64,000 nucleotides of DNA from Metallosphaera yellowstonensis MK1 (lineage in GTDB: Archaea > Thermoproteota > Thermoprotei_A > Sulfolobales > Sulfolobaceae), in assembly GCF_000243315.1 (NCBI RefSeq), contig NZ_JH597768.1:365322-429321 (forward strand), in the 5' to 3' direction. Shown here piece after piece: positions 39,362-46,992 of this stretch. Every line of letters starts with the position of its first letter. The stretch's first letter is position 1. A program made the translations under genes and the position numbers. Below the pieces are notes generated by a model, which made no database searches, was not told the origin of the DNA, and saw nothing but the letters and a program-made list of their open reading frames with translations.

Positions 39362-40048
39362 TCATTCCTCCTCATGAATGAGTCTCATATAGGTCTTCCT
39401 AAGGAATCTAATCACGGCCCTAGCTTCCTCCTCGTCTTGAATACCCCTGAGTAAGACTCTCCTCAGGGCAACGTACATGTCTAAGTCTCCTTCTGATCTC
39501 TTAACGTGCTCATATACGGTCCTGACATACTTTTCTATCAACATAACACTATCCTGAGAGACCTTAGGTCTAGTTTCTTTCCTTCTCAGTTTCCAGAATT
39601 CATATAGTAATATCCCAACAGCGTGAGAAAGATTAAGGACGGGATAGTCTGGGGTAGCCGGTATGTGCACTAAAAAATCGGTCATTTCTATTTCTTCTCT
39701 AGTGAGCCCCACGCTCTCCCTCCCAAAGACCAAAGCGACATGTCTGTCCCCAAAGGCCTTGGCCGCCTCTTCCGGGGTCACGGACTTCCTTAGCATGTCG
39801 CCTTGGGAGTCTGCAATGCTGGAGGTAGAGAGGGAGACGTCTACGCCCTGCAGTGCTTCATTTAAGTTGTTGACTATCTTGGCCTTAGACAGATATTCGA
39901 GACCTTTTGCAGAGAAGTTCTTTGCCTGTTCCAAATCGCACTTAGGCCTAACTATGTAGAGTTCCTTTACGTCAAAGTTTCTACAGAGACGCGCAATAAA
40001 ACCTACGTTATATTCTCCTTCAGGTTCCACGAGAACTACTCTTATCAA
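39362..40048 (-). CDS. trmJ: tRNA 2'-O-methyltransferase TrmJ (position 32)
   Basis: This SPOUT-class enzyme (228 residues) methylates the ribose of nucleotide 32 in tRNA; the Sulfolobus acidocaldarius ortholog is characterised. The N-terminus VVLVEPEGEYNVGFIARLCRNF and the knot motifs ALVFGRESVGLT and PVLNLSHAVGILLYE identify it. It begins at a TTG and overlaps the upstream methylase gene by 29 nt. Confidence 0.9.
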   Translation of the reverse strand: MIRVVLVEPEGEYNVGFIARLCRNFDVKELYIVRPKCDLEQAKNFSAKGLEYLSKAKIVNNLNEALQGVDVSLSTSSIADSQGDMLRKSVTPEEAAKAFGDRHVALVFGRESVGLTREEIEMTDFLVHIPATPDYPVLNLSHAVGILLYEFWKLRRKETRPKVSQDSVMLIEKYVRTVYEHVKRSEGDLDMYVALRRVLLRGIQDEEEARAVIRFLRKTYMRLIHEEE

Positions 40049-40574
40049 CTAACTCCACCGCCTTCAGTACCTCGTAACCCTTTACTAATTCCCTTGAGTT
40101 CGTCACTTCCAATCTCCTACTCTTGATCGTGGTTAAAAGAGCATCTTCATCAGTGAAACTGGAATAGACGAGGTAAATTCGTTTAGCCTCAATTTGGCTC
40201 AAGAACCTCTCCATTTCCACTACACCACCCGCACCCCCAGACCAACTGTAGCCTATCCATTCCTGCTTTTCGTCTACAGGGAGATATGGGGGATTAAAAA
40301 TGGCAACGTCAAATCTTACTTTCCTAATGCAACTTAACAGGTCACAGTTAATCACATTGACGTGAACGTTATTTAGGTTGGAAGAACAGAGAGTAGCTAC
40401 CGAGGCGAAGGGATTAATGTCTACAGAAATGGTTTGACCGCCCATCTTTGCGGCCAAGATTCCGAGAATCCCAGTCCCGGATCCAACATCTATCACTCTC
40501 TCGCCAGGAACTACTCTCAGGATGGAAGCTAACAGTTCTGAATCCTCGGCTGGTTCATAGACCTGGTCGCTCAT
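40020..40574 (-). CDS. HemK2/Mtq2-type methyltransferase
   Basis: This is a 184-residue class I SAM methylase. Motif I is VIDVGSGTGILGI and the catalytic motif is NPPY (FNPPYLPVD). This compact archaeal/eukaryotic form is expected to methylate the GGQ glutamine of release factor aRF1. It overlaps ksgA by 4 nt and trmJ by 29 nt. Confidence 0.87.
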   Translation of the reverse strand: MSDQVYEPAEDSELLASILRVVPGERVIDVGSGTGILGILAAKMGGQTISVDINPFASVATLCSSNLNNVHVNVINCDLLSCIRKVRFDVAIFNPPYLPVDEKQEWIGYSWSGGAGGVVEMERFLSQIEAKRIYLVYSSFTDEDALLTTIKSRRLEVTNSRELVKGYEVLKAVELVDKSSSRGT

Positions 40575-41227
40575 ACAGAGTTTAACCCCAAGGAATTCAG
40601 TAACTCTCCAACCATTTGAGGCTTGAAGTCTCTGATCCTCCTCGTCTCTGTGGAGACCAATCCGCAGAGTTCACCAGCCCTCCTAACAGTCTTGTTCCTG
40701 TACCTTGATATACATTTCAGTTTTTCGTTAATAATAGAGTCAAATGGTCTAACCCTCTCCAAGATTAATAGGGAGGAGAGAACTTTGGGGGGAGGCTTAA
40801 ATGATGAGGGAGGTATCAGGAATTCTCTTCTAATGGAATAATAATAGTTAAGCAAAAAAGAGATGTACGTGGGGTATTCCATAACCTTCCTCGTAAAGTC
40901 CTCCTGAAGGACTAAGACCAACCTCTTCACGCCATCAAGTTTCACTATCTCTTCAAAAAAGTCGAAAGTTATGGAGTAAGGTAAGGATGAGACTACCTGC
41001 CCCCTAACTACCGGCATCCTCCTTCCATCTCCATGAATTGGGTTATAATTTCCTAGGTATACCAGTAATCTAGGATCGATCTCAATGCATATATCAGGGT
41101 TTATCACCTCGCTCAGAAAGCCTTTACCGCATCCTACCTCTATTATGGGTCTGATCTTCTTGTCTATAAGGAGAGATATCTTCTCGGCTACTTCTTGATC
41201 TACTAAAAAGTTCTGGGAGAACCTCAT
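40571..41227 (-). CDS. ksgA: 16S rRNA dimethyladenosine transferase KsgA/Dim1
   Basis: The enzyme dimethylates two adjacent adenines near the 3' end of 16S rRNA. FSQNFLVD opens the protein, IEVGCGKGFLSE is the SAM site and SSLPYSITF the catalytic NLPY-like motif. At 218 residues it is shorter than bacterial KsgA, with a reduced C-terminal domain, as usual in Sulfolobales. Confidence 0.93.
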   Translation of the reverse strand: MRFSQNFLVDQEVAEKISLLIDKKIRPIIEVGCGKGFLSEVINPDICIEIDPRLLVYLGNYNPIHGDGRRMPVVRGQVVSSLPYSITFDFFEEIVKLDGVKRLVLVLQEDFTRKVMEYPTYISFLLNYYYSIRREFLIPPSSFKPPPKVLSSLLILERVRPFDSIINEKLKCISRYRNKTVRRAGELCGLVSTETRRIRDFKPQMVGELLNSLGLNSV

Positions 41228-41844
41228 GTACTCTGCTTGATCTTATCAAGATAGCCTATATATTTCTGGTCCGCAGTTTTCTTATCGGTTTCAGAGGGAT
41301 ATACGAAAAGGAAGTACTTGTCCTCCCTCTTTATCTCAATGATAATCCTTTGGACTATAATTTCCTTCACATCCTTGAGGCCTACCCTCTCCTCTATTTC
41401 CTTGAAACTCGTGAAAGGCTTCTTTTTCCTCTCCTCTATTATGCTCCACGCGGTTTTCTTCCCTATGTTTGGGAGAAGCTCGAGGGCATGGAGCTTTAGT
41501 GTGAGAGAGTCAGCTTTATTGAAGAAATCCACAAAGAATTTTTCTTTTTCACTCACTATTTTATTAAGTACCCTGAGCAAGGTATCTCTAGCTACTGTAG
41601 TGAGATCCTCGTAGTTGATGAGAACGTCCACTTTCAGGGAAGTGGGATCGGAGTCCCTATCCACTCTCTCTTCCAATTGAAAGAGTTCTCTATAAGGATA
41701 TGCTTCCATCAAAATGAAGTGATCCTCCCCTATGAGCTGTAATAGGGGCTTATTTCTATGCCACGAATGCCTATCCAGAGGATTCCCATCCTTCAGATAG
41801 TCCAGCACATACACGAACCTCTCTCTGGGCCCTCTCTTACTCAT
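41224..41844 (-). CDS. DUF655 family RNA-binding protein
   Basis: This is a 206-residue archaeal protein with an OB-like N-terminal half (FVYVLDYLKDG) and a helix-hairpin-helix in the C-terminal half (LELLPNIGKKTAWSIIEERKKKPFTSFKEIEERV). It sits upstream of ksgA and downstream of rpoF in many archaea, suggesting a role in rRNA handling; the exact function is unknown. Confidence 0.87.
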   Translation of the reverse strand: MSKRGPRERFVYVLDYLKDGNPLDRHSWHRNKPLLQLIGEDHFILMEAYPYRELFQLEERVDRDSDPTSLKVDVLINYEDLTTVARDTLLRVLNKIVSEKEKFFVDFFNKADSLTLKLHALELLPNIGKKTAWSIIEERKKKPFTSFKEIEERVGLKDVKEIIVQRIIIEIKREDKYFLFVYPSETDKKTADQKYIGYLDKIKQST

Positions 41845-41886
41845 AGTGCCACAATGATGATTGTGTTTTTAACTTATTAAAAACAA

Positions 41887-42225
41887 CTAGTTATTCTTGT
41901 ACCTTTTCACTGCCTCTATAATTTTTTGTACCTCCTCCTGAGTCAGGTTCCTTCCCTCCAAAATAGAGATCGCCCTAACTTCGTCTGGCGTTTCTGGACA
42001 GAGGCTACTGATCATTGCCTTCACTTCAGGCTTCTGAATTATGGAAGAGATCTCCTCCATGAGCTTTATAGCGTTCTCTGCACTGCACTTCTCCAAGGAA
42101 TTAAGATACTCGAAGGTCTTCTGAAGCACTGAGGAAGATATACCCGAAGATATCACTTCTCCAAGAATCTTTTTTGCGACAGAATATGGGACGAACTCCT
42201 CCTCTATTACCTGAATGGAAGGCAT
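41887..42225 (-). CDS. rpoF: RNA polymerase subunit Rpo4 (F)
   Basis: Rpo4 forms the polymerase stalk with Rpo7. The 112-residue protein from the ATG at 42225 contains an HRDC-like helical domain (TPDEVRAISILEGRNLTQEEVQKIIEAVKRYK). GTGAT lies just upstream; a GTG three codons earlier is the alternative start. Confidence 0.93.
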   Translation of the reverse strand: MPSIQVIEEEFVPYSVAKKILGEVISSGISSSVLQKTFEYLNSLEKCSAENAIKLMEEISSIIQKPEVKAMISSLCPETPDEVRAISILEGRNLTQEEVQKIIEAVKRYKNN

Positions 42226-42235
42226 AAAAATCACT

Positions 42236-42535
42236 TTACGCCAGGACGGGGGCTAAGTGTTCTGGTCTGATGACGAGTATCTTCTCTTTGTCACCTAGCT
42301 TTACCTTCACCTCGTATGACTTGCCTCTTACACCCAAAATAACTCCTGTCTTTCCTTGATATCTCCTGTGTGGCATGCCGCTGTGAACAGATGGGTTAAT
42401 TTTTATCGATACCTTGTCTCCTTCTCTGTATTCCCTCATGAGTTTGCTCAGCGATGGGACGGCACCTCTCTCTCTGGGAGATTTCCTTAATATCTTCCTA
42501 CCTCTAGTCCTATTGCCCTTAGAATGTGTAACCAT
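42236..42535 (-). CDS. rpl21e: Ribosomal protein eL21
   Basis: This is a 99-residue protein with the KOW-like core GDKVSIKINPSVHSGMPHRRYQGKTGVI. It starts the rpoF-DUF655-ksgA-methylase-trmJ run. The 230 bp upstream contain no gene I can identify. Confidence 0.95.
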   Translation of the reverse strand: MVTHSKGNRTRGRKILRKSPRERGAVPSLSKLMREYREGDKVSIKINPSVHSGMPHRRYQGKTGVILGVRGKSYEVKVKLGDKEKILVIRPEHLAPVLA

Positions 42536-42740
42536 AACAAATCCACGCTATTGTGAACTGTTCATTAATTAAATTTTCCGTCTCTATTTCAGACAGGGAG
42601 TAACTTGGTTGGGATGATCTACCCCGACCTCACGGACTGCGCTTTCTACTTCCTAGCTCCGCACAGACTCCACTTAATGCAGGATATAGGGAGTATCCAT
42701 TCCATGGATAGTCGCGTCTTGAAGTCCCATTAAGATAAAC

Positions 42741-42748
42741 CTATAAGG
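42741..42748 (+). promoter_or_regulatory. TATA box of tRNA-Leu(UAA)
   Basis: CTATAAGG lies 21-28 nt before the 5' end of the tRNA-Leu gene, a normal promoter position for an archaeal stable RNA. Confidence 0.5.
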
Positions 42749-42768
42749 TGGCTTTCGAAGATTTACGT

Positions 42769-42866
42769 GCGGGGGTGCCCGAGCCTGGTCAAAGGGGGCG
42801 GACTTAAGATCTGGATAGGAGATCCGCTGGTGTAGACCTGCGCGGGTTCGAATCCCGTCCCCCGCA
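42769..42866 (+). tRNA. tRNA-Leu (UAA) with a 13-nt intron
   Basis: Acceptor GCGGGGG/CCCCCGC, discriminator A, anticodon stem GCGGA/TCCGC and loop CTTAAGA give anticodon TAA. About 13 nt intervene at position 37/38. The long variable arm (TGGT/ACCT) is class II. The T loop is TTCGAAT. Confidence 0.94.
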
Positions 42867-43033
42867 CCTCCAGCACTATAGTATCTTGTCTATACAGTTA
42901 TCTTGCGTGGGGGGTTAAGGAGGTTGAAATCCCGCATCGTGGGGGGAATGGATAACGCCGGAATCTTTTAATCGATTTTCTCCTCTCGCAATAGTTAATG
43001 AATATCATAGGTGACAGACCTCCTCCCTGACGA

Positions 43034-43046
43034 TAGACCCAAAATC
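43034..43046 (-). repeat. Inverted copy of the GATTTTGGGTCTA repeat
   Basis: TAGACCCAAAATC on the plus strand is the reverse complement of the core at positions 50-62 and 44503-44515. It lies in the otherwise featureless 42867-43162 stretch, which has several runs of six to ten Gs. Confidence 0.4.
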
Positions 43047-43162
43047 TCTCTCCTAAAAATATTTGATCTGGAATTTCAATTGTGAACAAACGGGGGGTTG
43101 AAGACGGGGGAGGTGTCGTTTTACTCATGAACAGAACGGGGGGGGGGTAATATGATCGATCC

Positions 43163-44226
43163 CCCGCCGAGAACTTCGGTGTTACTGCAGGTAAGATAGA
43201 GTCTTACCTGAACTTTCTGGGAAGGCGAGGGAGGTGGCTGGGCTCTGATCTCGCCCCAGACCGTGAGGAACTACGCGGGGAAGGTTGTGGCCGAAGAGAT
43301 GCTGAGGAGGACTAGGGAGGTGAGAGTGAGACTGCGTGGGGTCAAGGAGGTCCAAGTGTCACTGGACTGGACGGGCGTGAAGTTCTGGGTAAGTACGTGG
43401 AGAGCCTCAGGGGCTGGGAGAACTGCGTCCCTGGAACTACGCCACGACCGTGACCAGGTGAGGAGAGAGACCTGCTGGCTGTGGTGAGACACGTGGGGAG
43501 GCGAGGGAGGGTGAGGTCACTCATGGAACGATCCTCTCCCTGGAGGTCAGACTCGTGATCCTAGACGCCGGGTTCTACAGCATCGAGATACTTCACCACG
43601 TCTTAGTTAACTAAGTCCTCGTAGTCCTAGTCGGGGATGTGAAGGTCTACCGCGAGACTGTAACTCTTTTACGTAACTACCCGTTATTTTTAATTTTATA
43701 AATATCGTTTTGATTTGAGTTATGTTTATATGGTATTGCCATTGAGTACTTTATTGATGATCTCCCTAACTGATGACGGGCACTGCTCACGAGGTTTGGG
43801 GGGGGTGAAAAATCGGATGGGAGGGTATTGAAGTTTCCCTGGACTAGCCCCAATGATCTGGGGGTGACCGTGTATGATCCCTTAAGAGGGGTGCCCGTGG
43901 CGGAATTAAAAGTAATTAAGTAATTAAAAATAAGGAGAAGTTACGCCACGGGTAAACACTGAGAGTACACGACCAAGGGCGGGAGGCATGAGGCGGAGGA
44001 GCAGGTGAGCTCCAGGCTCCTGGTCCACGGCCGTCCCGTGGAGAGGAAAACCCGAGTGGCCAGGGCCACCGACCTCCCTTGGGAGGTCCTCAAGCTCCAC
44101 GGCGAGGTCAGGACCACCACAGACCTCCTAAGAATCAGGGCCTTCCCGCCCCTCATGAGTTTCGCCAAGTGGCGCTTCAGGTTCCTCACCTTCACGCTTG
44201 CATGCCCTCCTGCTCTGTCCTCGTGA
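43163..44226 (+). pseudogene. DDE-type transposase remnant, frameshifted and interrupted
   Basis: Reading across several frameshifts gives one transposase: PAENFGVTAGKIESYLNFLG at the N-terminus, VQVSLDWTGVKFW (first catalytic D region), ENCVPG, then VRLVILDAGFYSIEIL (second D region), VGDVKVYRE, and after an inserted repeat EYTTKGGRHEAEEQ and TDLPWEVLKLHGEVRTTTDLL. The motif order is that of IS4-like Sulfolobales transposases. In-frame stops, frame changes and the insertion at 43657-43959 show it is dead. The third acidic residue is not clear. Confidence 0.75.
43657..43959 (+). repeat. About 0.3-kb dispersed repeat, copy 2, inside the transposase
   Basis: This is the counterpart of 17185-17471, with the same left end (ACTGTAACTCTTTTACG), the same central block and the same right-end hairpin (GCCCGTGGCG/CGCCACGGG, then TAAACAC). 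The transposase reading is continuous on either side (VYRE before, EYTTKGG after), so this copy moved into the gene. GAG is present on both sides, but that is too short to prove a target duplication. Confidence 0.78.
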
Positions 44227-44278
44227 CCTTCAAGGGCGTGTGGGCATTCTAATTCCTCGTGACCTCACTTTTCATTAA

Positions 44279-44415
44279 GCAGTAGTTATGGGATTTCTCG
44301 TTAGGTGTAGCCTTGAAGTCAAGGCAAAATCTAATACAGCAGTTATCAGATTTTACCTTGATTACAGGGCGCTAACTAAGGAAAAATCCCACAACTGCGG
44401 TCTAATAACTGCTGC
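44279..44415 (+). repeat. Miniature inverted-repeat element with a nested second copy
   Basis: The first 60 bases (GTTATGGGATTTCTCGTTAG and following) are nearly identical to the solo element at 61832-61897. Its right half stops at AATCTAATA, a second unit runs from CAGCAGTTATCAGATTTT to AAAATCCCACAACTGC, and then the missing end TCTAATAACTGCTGC resumes. This is one copy inserted in another. No coding capacity is present. Confidence 0.75.
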
Positions 44416-44500
44416 ATTAAGAAGATAACAGATCATCTGGGCATCCATGGGGTTGAATTATCAGAATTATTTCGATTTAATTCTGACTTATTTTAGAGAA

Positions 44501-44556
44501 GTGATTTTGGGTCTACCACAGGGAGGCGAGGTTTTCCGCTCCTTTGAACCCATTCT
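44501..44556 (+). repeat. GATTTTGGGTCTA repeat with G/C-rich palindrome
   Basis: GTGATTTTGGGTCTACC is identical to bases 48-64 and is followed by an imperfect palindrome (GGAGGCGAGGTTTTCCGCTCC region) related to 17765-17803. It is likely a solo terminal hairpin of a mobile element. The rest of 44227-44706 outside the repeats holds no gene I can support. Confidence 0.5.
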
Positions 44557-44706
44557 TTTATAAAGAACGACTAAGAGTTTTTAACGGATTTAGCGAAAGT
44601 GGTTCACCCGATAGATGTTAATTCGACCAGTACGATAGTGGGAAAAGAAATCGTCTCGTGGCAATTCTCTCTAAATCGAGACATGGCCTTATAGATAGTG
44701 TATTAA

Positions 44707-44805
44707 TGCGGGGGGCGGGACTTGAACCCGCGCAGGCCTACGCCAGTAGGGATCTCACTTGAGGTCCTGAGCCTACCCCCTTTGACCATGCTCGGGCACC
44801 CCCGC
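44707..44805 (-). tRNA. tRNA-Leu (CAG) with a 14-nt intron
   Basis: Acceptor GCGGGGG/CCCCCGC, anticodon stem GTAGG/CCTAC and loop CTCAGG plus one base give anticodon CAG; about 14 nt are inserted after position 37. The variable arm is long (class II). It lies inverted to the tRNA-Leu(UAA) at 42769 and shares its acceptor and D-arm sequence. Confidence 0.93.
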
Positions 44806-44846
44806 ACAAGTAATCATCCTTTATGACCTTAAAAAGCTAAAGTGCG

Positions 44847-44955
44847 CGCCGGGGACGGGATTCGAACCCGCGTGCCCCATAGGGGCAGTAGGTCGCTCAC
44901 CGTTTCGCTGGAAAGGTCTCGAGCCTACCCCCTTGGTCCGCTCGGGCACCCCGGC
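44847..44955 (-). tRNA. tRNA-Ser (CGA) with a 24-nt intron
   Basis: Acceptor GCCGGGG/CCCCGGC with discriminator G, anticodon stem GTAGG/CCTAC and loop CTCGAG plus A give anticodon CGA. About 24 nt lie at position 37/38. The variable arm TGCCCC/GGGGCA marks a class II serine tRNA. Confidence 0.93.
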
Positions 44956-44985
44956 AGTAATAAGTTGAGCTTAGAGCCTTAAAAA

Positions 44986-45894
44986 CTACGCTGGAACAGT
45001 AATAGGAGTTTGCTCCGTTGATACCCTCGTTTCATTGAGGATTCTATCCCTAATATGTTTAGGGATGTTAAACAACGCAGAATGTGTCTCCCCATCGTAG
45101 AACTTCAAGCTAACTGTGACCCTATCTCTCAGTCTATCATCCACCTGAGCTGGAGTAAGTAGGTTAGGTGAAGACTCTTCCGTGCCGTATACGAAGCCCC
45201 AAAGACCATCAAAGGAGGGAACGTAGGTCACAGATGCACTTACGTGAGGAAAGACATTCCTAAATGTATTGAAGATTCCTGAAAACGTCTCGAGGCTAAA
45301 GGAAGGAGAAGTCGCCTGCGTGACCACTCCGCCGCCTGGCCTCAATATTTTTCTAATACTTTCATAGAACTCCTTAGTGTAAAGTTTATATGAGGAGTTA
45401 CCGCTTATTGGATCCGTGAGGTCGAGTATTACCGCATCGAACTTATTCTGGGAGTTCTCTACATAGTTTCGTGCATCATCTATGATCACTTCAGCCCTAG
45501 CATCATCAAAGGCACCTTGATGCCATTCCTTCAGGTACTGTTTAGCGAAATCAACAACTTTCTGATCTATATCTACCATGACTGCTCTCTTTATGGAGTT
45601 GTGCCTCAGTACTTCTCTGAGGGTAGCACCTTCTCCTCCTCCCAAGATTAGAACGTCCCTCGGAGCTTTAAGGGTTATCAGGAGAGGATGAACCAACGTC
45701 TCATGATAGATATACTCGTCAGAAACTGTAGATTGCACCTTTCCATCTATTATGAGAGACTTTCCGAACCTGGAAAGGTAGGCAACCATGACTCGCTGAT
45801 ATTTAGTTACTACGTCTTGAACTACTTGTTCTATATGATGACCGTGAAATTCGTAGGGGGACTGCCACTCTATGTGCCAACTCCAGCCAAACAT
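44986..45894 (-). CDS. speE: Spermidine synthase family aminopropyltransferase
   Basis: The enzyme transfers aminopropyl groups from decarboxylated SAM to a polyamine. The 302-residue protein has the signature [18 protein letters not shown] (about residues 81-98), [13 protein letters not shown] and the catalytic [12 protein letters not shown]. The substrate may be agmatine or putrescine, which sequence does not settle. Its ATG overlaps the eL37 stop (TAATG). Confidence 0.92.
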   Translation of the reverse strand: MFGWSWHIEWQSPYEFHGHHIEQVVQDVVTKYQRVMVAYLSRFGKSLIIDGKVQSTVSDEYIYHETLVHPLLITLKAPRDVLILGGGEGATLREVLRHNSIKRAVMVDIDQKVVDFAKQYLKEWHQGAFDDARAEVIIDDARNYVENSQNKFDAVILDLTDPISGNSSYKLYTKEFYESIRKILRPGGGVVTQATSPSFSLETFSGIFNTFRNVFPHVSASVTYVPSFDGLWGFVYGTEESSPNLLTPAQVDDRLRDRVTVSLKFYDGETHSALFNIPKHIRDRILNETRVSTEQTPITVPA

Positions 45895-46079
45895 TACCTT
45901 AGCCTGACCCCGTTAATCTTCTTGTTTTGCCAACTATACCTCTTTAGCTTTTTGGACTTACCGAAGCCGCAGGCAGCACATTTATGCTTGTTGGGGTTAT
46001 AGGCGTTCCTCCCACACCTTCTACATCGTATGTGAGAGGCACCCCTATTCATCTTACCGAAGGAAGGAGTTCCCTTCAT
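45894..46079 (-). CDS. rpl37e: Ribosomal protein eL37
   Basis: This is a 61-residue zinc-finger protein: [22 protein letters not shown] holds two CxxC pairs. It lies between the Lsm and speE genes, with the Lsm-eL37 pair conserved across archaea. Confidence 0.96.
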   Translation of the reverse strand: MKGTPSFGKMNRGASHIRCRRCGRNAYNPNKHKCAACGFGKSKKLKRYSWQNKKINGVRLR

Positions 46080-46092
46080 TTCTCATCACGTT

Positions 46093-46320
46093 TTATTGTT
46101 GGATTGGCGAGATTAGAATAACGTTATCTCCTCTTATAACTATCGTACCCATCTTCTTTCCGCCACCGTCGCTCTGTATCTCCTCAGAATCTGAAAGAAC
46201 CAAATTCATGTGTTGATCGTAACTCTTGAGAAGACCTCTCACTTCCTTGTTCCCTTTAAGTTTTACTAGAACTAAGTTACCTAACGACTCAGCGAGCAAC
46301 TTATGTGCGGTCTCAGCCAT
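46093..46320 (-). CDS. Sm-like archaeal protein (Lsm/SmAP1)
   Basis: This is a 75-residue RNA-binding protein that forms heptameric rings. Sm1 motif: [32 protein letters not shown]. Sm2 motif: [13 protein letters not shown]. The ATG at 46320 follows GGTG; the frame extends further upstream but would run through tRNA-Tyr, so that extension is rejected. Confidence 0.95.
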   Translation of the reverse strand: MAETAHKLLAESLGNLVLVKLKGNKEVRGLLKSYDQHMNLVLSDSEEIQSDGGGKKMGTIVIRGDNVILISPIQQ

Positions 46321-46404
46321 GCGATACACCTGTTCAAGAGTTAGGTCTCCTACATGTTTATAAATTAAGTGGATAAGGAACGCAGTATAAGAGTGTCTAT
46401 GAAG

Positions 46405-46496
46405 TCCCGCCGCGGGGACTTGAACCCCGGACCACCCGGTCACCACCAGCGCCAATCTACAGCCGGGCGCTCTAAACCGGGCTGAGCTACGGCGGG
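46405..46496 (-). tRNA. tRNA-Tyr (GTA) with a 16-nt intron
   Basis: Acceptor CCCGCCG/CGGCGGG, anticodon stem CCCGG/CCGGG and loop CTGTAGA give GTA. About 16 nt are inserted after position 37. The T loop is TTCAAGT. Confidence 0.94.
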
Positions 46497-46649
46497 TCGT
46501 GGTAAATGTTAGAAAGGGAACGGATAAAAGTTTTGTGTAGAATGCCATGGGCCTTAGGAATCTATGGACATTTGATGTTTGTTGCCATGATGTTCTTCAC
46601 CACGCTTCGATCCTAAATTTTTTAAGTCATTAGGAATGTAAGGATGAGG

Positions 46650-46726
<77 letters not shown>

Positions 46727-46838
46727 TTCTAGTTATGTCTAACGTGAAATCTCGCTACCGGCCTAAGAAATTTTCATGGTCCGTAGATAGAGATCCAGGA
46801 ATAATTTCTTCAACGTACTTTCAAATAGATATAAAATA

Positions 46839-46896
46839 TAGATCAGCAATAATTTCATCCTCATCCGTTCAGCTGAAACACGGCTCATCATCCCGT
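46839..46896 (-). ncRNA. Probable C/D-box guide sRNA
   Basis: The minus strand reads ATGATGA (C box, 46885-46891), GCCGTGTTTCAG, CTGA (D'), ACGG, ATGAGGA (C', one mismatch), TGAAATTATTG, CTGA (D box, 46843-46846). Order, spacing and size (about 55 nt) are those of archaeal C/D sRNAs, which guide ribose methylation. The surrounding 46725-46992 gap contains no other gene I can see. The predicted guides pair with CTGAAACACGGC and CAATAATTTCA; the targets are unknown. Confidence 0.72.
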
Positions 46897-46992
46897 AACA
46901 TATGGAGGTTTCTTTTACAAACGTATTCCTGTCTTTGCGTTATTATTTAAGATGAACCGCAGCTGTAGTCGAAGAGTTTGAGTACGCTGAAC

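Noticed and set aside
43138-43147. Run of ten Gs as a regulatory or phase-variable tract
   Set aside because: It lies in decayed non-coding DNA outside any promoter or gene; it may also be a sequencing artefact.
43263-43487. Intact 74-residue gene in the insertion-sequence island
   Set aside because: It is one frame of a frameshifted transposase; catalytic motifs continue in other frames.
46093-46548. A 151-residue Lsm protein with an N-terminal extension
   Set aside because: The extension is the tRNA-Tyr gene read as protein; the ATG at 46320 with GGTG upstream gives a normal Lsm.
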